Below, piece by piece: positions 25,544 to 33,911 of a DNA stretch of 64,000 bases (position 1 is its first letter; each line of letters begins with the position of its first letter). Below the pieces are notes generated by a model. That model saw only the letters and a program-made list of their open reading frames with translations, had not been told where the DNA came from and did no database searches. Made by a program: the position numbers and the translations under genes. Origin of the DNA: Phycisphaeraceae bacterium (GTDB lineage: Bacteria; Planctomycetota; Phycisphaerae; Phycisphaerales; Phycisphaeraceae); the NCBI GenBank assembly GCA_029260615.1, contig JAJDCX010000060.1, forward strand, positions 26,647 through 90,646. The letters are read 5' to 3'.

Positions 25544-26878
25544 TTACACTTGACTGGCGAAGAGTGGCCCAACCATAGCCGTTTGCGATATCTCGCCACG
25601 ATAGATCCCTACAAGATGATCAACAATCACCTGCAAGCCTGCCGGTGGGATGCTCTCCCCAATGACTTCTCTTATCGTCTTATCGCTTACCCGCTTGTTG
25701 TCTGATCGCTGCCACTCGTAGTCGTATTGATCAAGCGTGTGAATTCGGAATGCCTCGCAGAGCGATAGAACCCGATTTTGTTCCGGGTGAAGTTTGTTGT
25801 CACTACAAGCATAGGAAAGATTCCGAGTCAGCGCACTAGCAGGCTTATCGAAAGACATCCGCTTGTATGCCGACGTGTACCCGCGCATCAAATCCCGTTT
25901 GCCGCCGCGATCAACACTCGGGCGGGGCAGCATCGAACCGCATTTTTGACAATAAAGTGGTGTTTCACGCGACGCACGGTTTATTCCGTGACGATCCCGA
26001 CCGGCCGAATGTGTCTGATTCCCTTGAAACCCACAACTTACACATTGATTGTCAAATGCGCTGTGTTCCTGGGGCGTATTCTTAACCCACCAGTGCTTCA
26101 TCGAATCCAACAATGGGACACGGTGAAACGGCACGTTGGAAACCGCAGTCTCAGAAGACCTTGCATCCAGACAAGGCAATCCTTCAATGGTATCACGCAC
26201 CGTTACCCAGCGGGCAGTGCCGTTTTGCCCATCACGAGTATGTGTTGGAGGTGGCATAAACGTTCCGCAATCTGTAAACCAATCAATAAGGTTTGGGTTG
26301 CGGGAAAACACGGTAATCAATCGCTGCCGACACTGAGGAACACCGTAATCGGCAAACTCCACAACCTCAGCACGTCCAACGTACTCAGAGCCTAACTGTG
26401 TGCGTATGAAATCAACGATCTGAACCATCGATCCATCATCATCCACGATCGGTGTATCAGCCATCTGCGGAACGTTCTCAAGAAGAACGATTTCAGGCCG
26501 AAGACGGCAAGCCAGGTCCATGGTCGGAACAATAAGACGATTACGATCGTCGTGAGGTGGTTTTCGACCGGCACGGATAGCATTTAACAACTTGCCTTGG
26601 CCGTTCTTTGACATCCCTTGGCATGGCGGCGTGGCGTAAAATAATTTCAGATCGACCCCATTCAGGCGTTCGCAGGCGTCTCTTTGAACTTGATCGACGA
26701 CTTCCCAAATATCACCAGTAATTGCATGTGTTTTGGGGAAATTGAACTTAAATACCGCGTGACGATCTTCAAGTTGTTCATTTGAAACCAGAATATCAAA
26801 CCCTGCCGCTCGTATAGCAAGGTCGCCAAGCCCCCCCGACGTAAACAGACTGATTGCCGTCATCTTTGAGTCCACCAT
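25544..26878 (-). CDS. C5-cytosine DNA methyltransferase of a type II R-M system
   Basis: A 444-residue Dcm-type enzyme. It shows motif I SLFTSGGLGDLAIRAAGFD, motif IV ATPPCQGMSKNGQG with the catalytic Cys, motif VI ENVPQM, motif VIII QCRQRLITVFSRN, and motif X IGESIPPAGLQVIVDHL. The target-recognition part (about 215-330) holds two CxxC pairs (CVSC and CQKC), a probable zinc knuckle, which is uncommon. It protects host DNA by methylating the site cut by the upstream nuclease; the site cannot be predicted. A palindromic control box ends 6 bp before the ATG. GC content is lower than in flanking genes. Confidence 0.92.
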   Translation of the reverse strand: MVDSKMTAISLFTSGGLGDLAIRAAGFDILVSNEQLEDRHAVFKFNFPKTHAITGDIWEVVDQVQRDACERLNGVDLKLFYATPPCQGMSKNGQGKLLNAIRAGRKPPHDDRNRLIVPTMDLACRLRPEIVLLENVPQMADTPIVDDDGSMVQIVDFIRTQLGSEYVGRAEVVEFADYGVPQCRQRLITVFSRNPNLIDWFTDCGTFMPPPTHTRDGQNGTARWVTVRDTIEGLPCLDARSSETAVSNVPFHRVPLLDSMKHWWVKNTPQEHSAFDNQCVSCGFQGNQTHSAGRDRHGINRASRETPLYCQKCGSMLPRPSVDRGGKRDLMRGYTSAYKRMSFDKPASALTRNLSYACSDNKLHPEQNRVLSLCEAFRIHTLDQYDYEWQRSDNKRVSDKTIREVIGESIPPAGLQVIVDHLVGIYRGEISQTAMVGPLFASQV

Positions 26879-26884
26879 ATTGGT

Positions 26885-26894
26885 GACTATAGTC
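26885..26894 (-). promoter_or_regulatory. Single controller box before the methyltransferase gene
   Basis: GACTATAGTC, a perfect palindrome, stands 6 bp upstream of the methyltransferase ATG. It is identical to the distal box before the nuclease gene. Restriction-modification controller proteins bind GACT...AGTC palindromes, and a lone box over the start region is expected to repress. Confidence 0.75.
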
Positions 26895-26993
26895 TTCGTT
26901 TGTAGCTGTGGCTAATTCCACCAGCACCCAAACAATACCCGATCAAACGGCGATGTCAACGGGTAGCCATTTTTGAGCCCAGTATCCAGTATT

Positions 26994-27992
26994 TTAGGCA
27001 GGCTCGGGTATGAGATCATCCCGATTGCGTCGATTTAGAAACTCCCGATACCCGCCGTCCGAGAGGACGCAGAGCCAGCCCTCATACATCTTTCGAATGC
27101 CGGAGGGGCTCATGGGAGAAACGCTTGTGGTTCTGCCTCCGCCCGGACGAGGTGTAGCAATCTTTCTCCAATCCCCAGATCCAAGTTCATTTGAATAGGA
27201 CAAGGCCACAATCCTTGGCCTCCCACCGATGAAATCCCAGAGAATACCCAATAGATTGTTCGTCTCTCGATGATGCGATTTCCAGTCATATCTCTTCACG
27301 CATCCGATCCTCGTGCCTCCAATGGCAGGTCGATCAATACCACGCTTACGGCAATCGGCTGGCGTGGGCACGCTTCCGCATGTCGCCTTGACTTCGATCC
27401 CTCCGCCAACGAATGGACTGAACGGCTTTTTCTCGTTCGTTTTACCTGCCAACTGATTCCAGGCTTTCTTGCCGACTGGGTCCATCAGAAGAAGATCGGG
27501 GTATCCATCCTGATGTGGGTTCGGCTCGAATAAACCACCGCCGGTTTTGACCACGGCTGTTGTAAACAATTCACCGATAAAGCCGCTAAGATTCCGCATT
27601 CCCAAGATCGCTGCGATATCCAGATCAATCCCATATAACTCGTCGATCAACTCATGAGTCAAGTTGATCGACGAGGTGAGTACGGCGGTGGAAATCGGAA
27701 CATAGCCTCGGCCCCGTGTAACTTCAATCTGGTTCACGCCACGCAATGTATAGTTCGCGGGGACTCTTGGGCCAGCCAACCCCCGTGGCTCACGCAGCAA
27801 GTAGTACGCATCGACCCCAAGGCAAACCGCAATTTTCTGCAGCGATGTAAGTGTAGGGCTCTTGATCCCTCGCTCGAGTTGGCTGATATAAGTACGATCA
27901 AGCTTTGATGCTGCGGCAAGACCCTCCTGACTCATCCCAGCCAATTCGCGGTAGTGTTTTAATGCCACAGAGAAAATATGAGTTAAATCCAT
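26994..27992 (-). CDS. Controller HTH fused to a PD-(D/E)XK restriction endonuclease
   Basis: 332 residues. Residues 10-66 are an XRE-type helix-turn-helix, GMSQEGLAAASKLDRTYISQ then LERGIKSPTLTSLQKIAVCL, very like R-M controller (C) proteins. Residues 130-290 carry a nuclease core, P165-D166 in DGYPDLLLMDP and E200-x-K202 in GGGIEVKATCG, giving the PD...E-x-K site. It lies 115 bp before the methyltransferase on the same strand and has two GACTATAGTC-like boxes just before its ATG. It probably both cuts DNA and times expression of the system. Specificity unknown. An alternative is a nuclease that uses the HTH only for DNA contact. Confidence 0.82.
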   Translation of the reverse strand: MDLTHIFSVALKHYRELAGMSQEGLAAASKLDRTYISQLERGIKSPTLTSLQKIAVCLGVDAYYLLREPRGLAGPRVPANYTLRGVNQIEVTRGRGYVPISTAVLTSSINLTHELIDELYGIDLDIAAILGMRNLSGFIGELFTTAVVKTGGGLFEPNPHQDGYPDLLLMDPVGKKAWNQLAGKTNEKKPFSPFVGGGIEVKATCGSVPTPADCRKRGIDRPAIGGTRIGCVKRYDWKSHHRETNNLLGILWDFIGGRPRIVALSYSNELGSGDWRKIATPRPGGGRTTSVSPMSPSGIRKMYEGWLCVLSDGGYREFLNRRNRDDLIPEPA

Positions 27993-27999
27993 GGCTGAA

Positions 28000-28039
28000 G
28001 ACTATTGTCTACACTTTTGGCCGGCCACGGACTATAGTC
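28000..28039 (-). promoter_or_regulatory. Tandem controller boxes before the HTH-nuclease gene
   Basis: Two boxes spaced 30 bp apart (three helical turns), read on the minus strand as GTAGACTATAGTC (distal, core 28030-28039) and GTAGACAATAGTC (proximal, core 28000-28009, ending 7 bp before the ATG). The core GACTATAGTC is palindromic. The arrangement of a strong distal and a weaker proximal operator is that of self-activating, self-limiting controller genes. Confidence 0.78.
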
Positions 28040-28129
28040 TACGCGCCACGTTCCCGGCCCCATGTATTCCGCCACCTTAAGCACACTGCCACCTAATCAA
28101 CTCCACGGAGCCTGACCCGATGCCGCTGG

Positions 28130-28180
28130 CGCCACCCCGGCCGACACCCCCTGGTCCCACGCGAAGAACTCTGGCCGTGA
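28130..28180. repeat. 51-bp direct repeat, right copy
   Basis: Perfect copy of 25459-25509. Here it is not part of a gene. The sequence following it (ATTAGAAGGGG) presumably followed the glycosyltransferase stop before the islet arrived. Confidence 0.95.
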
Positions 28181-28228
28181 ATTAGAAGGGGTGACGATTC
28201 ATCCACCCCATCTCGGTTCGACCGAAAC

Positions 28229-28483
28229 CTAGAGCAGATCAAACCGACGTGCAGCACTCAGCAACAACCACCCAGCTACCCAGATCACCCCGACAACCAG
28301 GAACCCCGTCGCACGGTCGGCATCTTCAATCCACCACGCCCCGATAAAACCCACCGCAGCCAACATCATCGCAGCCAAACGGGCTAGGCATATCAGCACA
28401 ACACGTTCGCCCACCGTCGTTGGGCGACGCCGCCCCGGCCGATCCCCGAATCCAAAAAAATCACCGAAGTCACCCGAATCCAT
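28229..28483 (-). CDS. Small two-helix membrane protein
   Basis: 84 residues: a polar N-terminus (MDSGDFGDFFGFGDRPGRRR) followed by two hydrophobic helices (about 28-50 and 57-76) and a short tail ARRFDLL. No family recognised. The lone gene lies between the islet and the LD-carboxypeptidase, on the opposite strand to the latter. Its reading frame and composition fit the local genome. Confidence 0.55.
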   Translation of the reverse strand: MDSGDFGDFFGFGDRPGRRRPTTVGERVVLICLARLAAMMLAAVGFIGAWWIEDADRATGFLVVGVIWVAGWLLLSAARRFDLL

Positions 28484-28666
28484 GGTAGCCCTTTCAGCTT
28501 GCCCCCTCGCCTTTATCGGTCAACTTTTAGCCCCCCTCAAACGCCTTTGCCCCCGCCATCTATCATGGCCTAGGGCGGTGATGCCCGGCCCACAGCCGAA
28601 TCGCGTTACCATCAGTGCAAGCCGGGTAAGATGCGACATAATCTCAGCACGAAGGAACACTCCCTG

Positions 28667-29767
28667 ATGCACCACCGCTCCAAACACGCTCAAATCACCC
28701 GCCTTATTCTAATCCTCGCTCTGCTCTCCCTGGCGATCCCCGCCACAGGCTGCCAGATGCTCCCCGTCTGGGCAACCCGCCCTATCAAGCCCGCGCCCCT
28801 CGAGCCCGGCGACACGATCATGTTCATCGCACCGGCAGGCGACCTGAATAAACAACGCGTCATGCTCGCCAAGCAGCGCCTCCAAGACATGGGCTTTGTC
28901 ATCAAGCATCAGGACGACCTCTTCAGGCAGTACGGCTACCTCGCCGGGACCGACGAACAACGCGCCAAAGAAATCATGGCCGCGTTTGAAGACCCCGATG
29001 TCGATGCCATCTTCCCAGGCACCGGTGGCTACGGCGCAACTCGCATCCTCCAAATGCTCGACTACCGCAGCATCCGTAGGCACCCCAAGATGCTCATCGG
29101 GTTCAGCGACATCACCGCGCTACACCTGGCGATCAATCAAAAGGCCGGCCTGGTCACCTTCCACACACCCAACCCACAGTACGGCCTGGGCAGCGAAGGC
29201 AACCTCTCGGACTTCTCCGCAACCTACTTCTGGCGCGCAATCCTCAAATCAAGCTACTACGACGACCACGGCAACCGCCTCACCCCCGGGTGGACCTACG
29301 AATTCCCGCAAGATGTCCCCGCGCCTAAAACACTCGCCACCGGCAAAGCGCGCGGCCGTCTCATCGGCGGAAACTTCTCTCTCATCGCCGCCACCATGGG
29401 CACGCCCTACGAAGTCCAGACCAAGGGACGTATCCTCTTCGTCGAAGACGTCCGCGAAGCTCCCTACCGCATCGACCGCTTCCTCTCGACACTACGACTC
29501 GCCGGCAAACTCAAAGAACTCAACGGCGTGATCCTCTGCCACTTCACACGCACCGAAAAAGAAGGCGAAGAACCCTCCGAATTCAGCGTCAACCAGGTCT
29601 TCGAGCAATACTTCGCCGACCTGGGCATCCCCGTGATCTACGACTTCCCCACCGGTCACCACAAGTTCAACGCCTCCCTCCCCGTCGGCGCACTGGTCGA
29701 ATTGCAAGCCACCGAGGACGGCAACACCGTGACCGTCCTGGAAGACCCCGTGCAGATCGGGAAATAG
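28667..29767 (+). CDS. LD-carboxypeptidase-family (S66) lipoprotein
   Basis: About 366 residues from the ATG at 28667, which has GAAGGA ten bases upstream. A hydrophobic signal ends AIPATGC, a loose lipobox, so it is probably a lipoprotein. The S66 fold is evident in GDTIMFIAPAGDLNKQRVML, FPGTGGYGATRILQMLDY, LIGFSDITALHLAI (nucleophile Ser in GFSD), LIGGNFSLIAATMGTP, and LFVEDVREAPYRIDRFLSTL (catalytic Glu). The C-terminal GHHKFNASLPVGALVEL supplies the His. The family removes terminal D-Ala from LD-tetrapeptides in muropeptide recycling, or inactivates microcin-like conjugates (MccF). Confidence 0.88.
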   Translation: MHHRSKHAQITRLILILALLSLAIPATGCQMLPVWATRPIKPAPLEPGDTIMFIAPAGDLNKQRVMLAKQRLQDMGFVIKHQDDLFRQYGYLAGTDEQRAKEIMAAFEDPDVDAIFPGTGGYGATRILQMLDYRSIRRHPKMLIGFSDITALHLAINQKAGLVTFHTPNPQYGLGSEGNLSDFSATYFWRAILKSSYYDDHGNRLTPGWTYEFPQDVPAPKTLATGKARGRLIGGNFSLIAATMGTPYEVQTKGRILFVEDVREAPYRIDRFLSTLRLAGKLKELNGVILCHFTRTEKEGEEPSEFSVNQVFEQYFADLGIPVIYDFPTGHHKFNASLPVGALVELQATEDGNTVTVLEDPVQIGK

Positions 29768-29790
29768 CAGTCCAAAACCCCAAAAATCCC

Positions 29791-29819
29791 TTTATCTGAG
29801 CCCAGCCTCCCCCTATAAT
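29791..29819 (+). promoter_or_regulatory. Candidate sigma-70-type promoter before the dockerin protein
   Basis: A perfect TATAAT at 29814-29819, with a weak -35 (TTTATC) 17 bp upstream, 70 bp before the ATG of the next gene. Confidence 0.5.
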
Positions 29820-29888
29820 GTAAAGGGCGTTACACAAAGCTATTTCTGATACTTCCCTCTTTACTCGGCAACAGGCGGGCACCCACCG

Positions 29889-31142
29889 ATGGCCACACGA
29901 CACTTAGATAGCAAACACCCCGTGGCAAGACCGGTAGCAAGCCCATTGGCATGGGCCCTCCTGGCGTTGACCTTCCTGGCCGCCACACCAGCCGCCCACG
30001 CGGCCGACAAGTCGATGTGGATATGGAGCGAAGCTGCGCTGATCCGCAACAACCCCGCCGCACGCAGCGGCGCAATCAACTTCATGAAAGCCCAGGGCAT
30101 CGGGACCGCCTACCTGTTCACCTCCTGGAACATCCTCTTCACCGATACGCCCCAATACCGCACCATGATCGCCGACTTCCATGCCAACGGCATCGAGGTC
30201 TACGCGCTGGATGGCGACCCGGGCTACACCGTCCCCAACAGCGGCGCAGTGTTAGCCGCCGCAGGTTTCCAGGGCGTACTCGCCTACAACGCCACCAGCG
30301 CACCCAACGAACGCTTTGACGGCTTCAACGCCGACGTCGAGCCCTGGGCACTGCCCGATTGGAACACCAACCCCACACAACAGGCCCAGTGGTACCTGGA
30401 CCTCGCGACGATGTACATGCAAAAAAAAGCCGACGCCGGTGCCACACTCAAGGTCGGCCCGGACCTCGCGCCCTTCTTCGACATCGCCGCAGCATTCCCC
30501 GCCCTCCAAAACATCACCTACAACGGCAACACCAAGCCCTTCTACCAGCACGTCCAGGACATCTACGACTACATCACACTCATGGATTACCGTGACTTCG
30601 CCCTGGGCCCCAACGGCATCGTCAATGGAGCCGCCGCAGAGATGGCATACGCCGCCACAATCGGCAAGCCCGTGGTCATCGGCGTGGAAACACAAAACGT
30701 CACACCCGACGTCGTTACCTTCTACCAGGAAGGCCCCGCCGCCATGCAGACCGCGCTGGACCAGACCGAAGCGGTGTACGGCAGCCAGCCCGAATTCGAC
30801 GGGTTCGCCCTGCACCACTACGGCGCACTGCTGGACTTCCTGCCCCCACCCGCCCAGCCAGGCGACCTCGACGGCGACGGCTACGTCGGGATCACCGACC
30901 TGAACCTGATCCTCTCAGGATGGAACCAAAACGTCATCGCAGGCGACATCTGGTCCGGCGACACCGACGGTGACGGCTTCCTGGGGATCGCCGACCTCAA
31001 CAACGTCTTAAGCAACTGGAACGCCGGTACTCCCCCACCAGCCGACGCCCTGGCATTAGTCCCCGAGCCCGCATCAGGGGTCACGCTGGCCTGCTTAGGG
31101 TTCTGCCTACGACGACGGCGACCCCGACCCGCCACGTCTTAG
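29889..31142 (+). CDS. Secreted TIM-barrel-like protein with dockerin repeats and sorting tail
   Basis: 417 residues. A signal peptide (ends AAHAADK) precedes a domain of about 280 residues with barrel-like strands: KSMWIWSE, GIEVYALDGDPGYT, FDGFNADVEPWALPDW, ITLMDYRD, PVVIGVETQN, FDGFALHHYGAL. The Asp/Glu pattern resembles glycoside hydrolase barrels, but no family was pinned down. Two dockerin type I-like calcium repeats follow (GDLDGDGYVGITDLNLILSG and GDTDGDGFLGIADLNNVLSN), then a VPEP...RRRRPRP C-terminal sorting tail. Its last 36 bp overlap the convergent murJ gene. Confidence 0.75.
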   Translation: MATRHLDSKHPVARPVASPLAWALLALTFLAATPAAHAADKSMWIWSEAALIRNNPAARSGAINFMKAQGIGTAYLFTSWNILFTDTPQYRTMIADFHANGIEVYALDGDPGYTVPNSGAVLAAAGFQGVLAYNATSAPNERFDGFNADVEPWALPDWNTNPTQQAQWYLDLATMYMQKKADAGATLKVGPDLAPFFDIAAAFPALQNITYNGNTKPFYQHVQDIYDYITLMDYRDFALGPNGIVNGAAAEMAYAATIGKPVVIGVETQNVTPDVVTFYQEGPAAMQTALDQTEAVYGSQPEFDGFALHHYGALLDFLPPPAQPGDLDGDGYVGITDLNLILSGWNQNVIAGDIWSGDTDGDGFLGIADLNNVLSNWNAGTPPPADALALVPEPASGVTLACLGFCLRRRRPRPATS

Positions 31143-32825
31143 CCAACGCAGTTCCTCGGACCCGCTCAGCCACGCACCAACCAACACGATCCCCGCCCCG
31201 ACCCCGACCATCCCACCAAGCAGCAGCGCACAACCAGACCACGTCAAACCCTGCGCAGGATAATTAAGCCCCATCGGCCAAAGCACACCCGCCATCACGA
31301 CCGTGAGCACCGCGGTCCGCCCCCAGCCTTTAATCACCGACGCATCCACCGGTGCCCCGACGTGCCGCCGAACCAACATTAACAAGATCAACACTTGCGC
31401 AACAGCACTGATCGCGGTCGACCACGCCAGCCCCGCCGCACCCAACGGCCAGATCAGCGTCAGGTTCAACGTCAGGTTAAAAAAGACCATCGTCATGCTG
31501 ACACGCAACGGGGTTTTCGCATCGCCCACCGCATAAAACGTACGAGTCAGGATGTGCGTCATCGAATACGCCCACACAGCCGAGGCATACCCCGCCAATA
31601 TAGCCGCGACACGCAGCGAATCCTGCAACTCAAATAGCCCATGCTCGAAAACCACACGGGTCAGCGGGACACGCACCAGGATCAGCCCGACACTCGCGGG
31701 CAGACCGATGAAAAACGACAGCCGCAACCCCTGGCGCAAAATAGCCTGAAAACCGGCCTTCCCCTGGTCGGATCGGTCAGCCGCAGCATGTGCCAGCGCG
31801 GGGAAAATCGCCGTAGCAATCGCGATCCCAAAAACACCCAGCGGGAACTGATACAACCGCTGCGCCCCAGCCAACGACACGACCTGCCCCGCATCCACAA
31901 TCGGGTATGCCATCTCCCTCCCAAATAGCGACAGCATCCCCGCCCCGCCGTCCTTGGGCGCAAAACCCCACGCGATCAACATATCCATCGCCGCGTTGAT
32001 CTGAAACACCGCCAGCCCCAGAACCATCGGCCCCATCACCCAGAGCATCTTCCTCAGAGGCTCCGCCGTGCTTGAAAAATCTACCGTCAACCGATCCACA
32101 CGCATCAACGCCACAACCTGCCACACAAGCTGCAACACCCCAGCGATCAACACACTGACCGCGACGATGTGGATCGCGTAACGCAGCCCCTGTTCATTCA
32201 GACCGCCGATCCCCGGGGTATACGTCGCAAACACGATCCCCGCGATCATCGTCAGGTTCAATAGCACCGGTGCCGCGGCCGGCGGGCCAAACTTCCCACG
32301 CACCTGCAACGCCCCCCCGATCAACGCCACCAAACAGATCATCGGCATGTACGCCAGCATCCACATCGTCAAACGGATCGCCAGCACCGTGTCGTCTGCC
32401 CAACCGCCACGCGAAACCATATACCACAGCCCCAACTCACCCAGCAGCGTCAGCCCGGAAGTCACAATCAACAACAACGCGATACACAACGAAGCAAACC
32501 GCCGCGCGACCTTAGGATCGTTGCGGACCAACTCGGCATAGGCCGGGATAAACGCCGAAGACAACGCCCCCTCCCCAAACAGCCTGCGGAAGAGATTCGG
32601 GACCATGAACCCAATCACAAACGCCGAGGTGATCGGCCCACGCCCAAACGAAGCAAACAGCAGCGCGTCACGCAGCAGCCCCGTGACCCGTGACCCCAAC
32701 GTCAGTAAAGCAACCAGCACCGCGTGCCCAACAAAGCGCGGCACCTCGGGTGTAACGCCCGACGGCTTCTGCGGTGGCGGGGGGGCGGGATGACTCTTCG
32801 ATGTGTCGTGGTTCAGATCGCTCAT
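31107..32825 (-). CDS. murJ: Lipid II flippase
   Basis: A 572-residue MOP-superfamily protein with about 14 membrane segments. LGSRVTGLLRDALLFASFGR, GFMVPNLFRRLFGEGALSSA and FIPAYAELV are the MurJ/MviN signature with its essential Arg residues; QFPLGVFGIAIATAIFPALA and SMTHILTRTFYAVGDAKTPL are later family blocks. It moves lipid-linked peptidoglycan precursor across the inner membrane. The ATG overlaps the stop of the VanZ-like gene (ATGA). A proline-rich cytoplasmic N-terminus of about 28 residues is extra. Confidence 0.93.
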   Translation of the reverse strand: MSDLNHDTSKSHPAPPPPQKPSGVTPEVPRFVGHAVLVALLTLGSRVTGLLRDALLFASFGRGPITSAFVIGFMVPNLFRRLFGEGALSSAFIPAYAELVRNDPKVARRFASLCIALLLIVTSGLTLLGELGLWYMVSRGGWADDTVLAIRLTMWMLAYMPMICLVALIGGALQVRGKFGPPAAAPVLLNLTMIAGIVFATYTPGIGGLNEQGLRYAIHIVAVSVLIAGVLQLVWQVVALMRVDRLTVDFSSTAEPLRKMLWVMGPMVLGLAVFQINAAMDMLIAWGFAPKDGGAGMLSLFGREMAYPIVDAGQVVSLAGAQRLYQFPLGVFGIAIATAIFPALAHAAADRSDQGKAGFQAILRQGLRLSFFIGLPASVGLILVRVPLTRVVFEHGLFELQDSLRVAAILAGYASAVWAYSMTHILTRTFYAVGDAKTPLRVSMTMVFFNLTLNLTLIWPLGAAGLAWSTAISAVAQVLILLMLVRRHVGAPVDASVIKGWGRTAVLTVVMAGVLWPMGLNYPAQGLTWSGCALLLGGMVGVGAGIVLVGAWLSGSEELRWLRRGGSGSPSS

Positions 32826-33676
32826 TCAGACCGCTCGGCGAAACCGGGGGTACCGGGGGTGCCTGCCGTGCCCAGGGCTCGGCCTATCGAGATCAGGGCC
32901 CACAAGGCCAAGGCGACGGACATCCCCAACTCGTGTGCGTAGATGTCCGCCGTATCGACACCGCGTCCGGTAAAGCCCTGGGCCGATTCAATCATCGGCG
33001 CGGACAAGGCCATAACAAGAATCGTCGCCACCGCACCCAGCCTCGGCCTTGTCATGCCCGCCGGGAACGCCGCCGCCAGCAGCCAGGTACCCAGCATCGC
33101 CGCGAAGAAGTGGCAAGGCTTGTCGATCCCGCCCCAGGTCGGCGTGAAGTAACCAAGCAACCGCTGCGTCACAGCCGTCCCCGACACAGGCAACGCCAAC
33201 ACCAGCACCCCGGCCACGCCCGCCAGCCAGAACGACCGCGCCGCCCACACAAGAGGCTTCTTTGGCCTGCGTCCGCGCTTTACCGTCGCGAACACCACCA
33301 CCGTCAGCACCCCCACCGCGCTAGCCAGGAAATCGCTGAACATCACCTGCCGCTGCGCCCATTGCTGCGCCAACTCGTCCCCCCCAGCATAAAGTAGCGC
33401 CAAGACGCCCGCGCATACAACGGCCCATGGCTCGCCCACGCCACGCCCAGCCACCTTCGCACGGATCATCAACCAGGTCAGACCGGCAAACGCAACAAAA
33501 TGCATCCCCTTGTCCGGCTGAAAGATCGGCTCGGTCTTAGGCGGCGGGAACAGTGACAGCTTCGGCCAGTGCGACCCCACCGCCAACGCAAACCAATAAA
33601 CCCCCAGCACCCACCGCCACCGGTTCGCCCCGCCTCCCCGGTCTGATGAATCCAAATAAGCAACTATCTTTTTCAA
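32822..33676 (-). CDS. Duplicated VanZ-like membrane protein
   Basis: 284 residues with eight hydrophobic segments in two similar halves. Half one has DKGMHFVAFAGLTWLM and GGDELAQQWAQRQVMFSDFL; half two has DKPCHFFAAMLGTWLL and IESAQGFTGRGVDTADIYAH. Each reproduces the VanZ pattern DK..H...F....E..Q.......D...N. VanZ in enterococci gives teicoplanin resistance by an unclear route; the motif is broadly found in envelope genes. It is translationally coupled to murJ, suggesting a cell-wall context. Confidence 0.8.
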   Translation of the reverse strand: MKKIVAYLDSSDRGGGANRWRWVLGVYWFALAVGSHWPKLSLFPPPKTEPIFQPDKGMHFVAFAGLTWLMIRAKVAGRGVGEPWAVVCAGVLALLYAGGDELAQQWAQRQVMFSDFLASAVGVLTVVVFATVKRGRRPKKPLVWAARSFWLAGVAGVLVLALPVSGTAVTQRLLGYFTPTWGGIDKPCHFFAAMLGTWLLAAAFPAGMTRPRLGAVATILVMALSAPMIESAQGFTGRGVDTADIYAHELGMSVALALWALISIGRALGTAGTPGTPGFAERSE

Positions 33677-33911
33677 ACAGATATCCCGTCCTCATCGACC
33701 GACCGTAAGCCCAATACACAACCGCCGAGCCTGTGAATGACATGATCTTAACGATACGACCAGAGGCTGTACCCGGTTTGCCAATAGCCCGTTTCCACAC
33801 CATCTATCACCACCGCTTGCTGGGATCAGGCTTTGGGCCACCATGGGGGCTTCTGCGGGCAGGCTGGACCGACAATTTACCACAATTACCCTGATTAACA
33901 GCGGAAAATAG

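Larger units (their letters stand above)
25510..28180. mobile_element. Inserted restriction-modification islet
   Basis: The 2671 bp between the ends of the two 51-bp direct repeats contain only the methyltransferase and the HTH-nuclease genes plus their control boxes. The segment is visibly poorer in GC than its surroundings. The right repeat copy is non-coding and lies next to the sequence that would naturally follow the glycosyltransferase. This is the pattern of restriction-modification units inserted with a long target duplication. There is no transposase or integrase, so the mobility mechanism is unknown. Confidence 0.75.
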
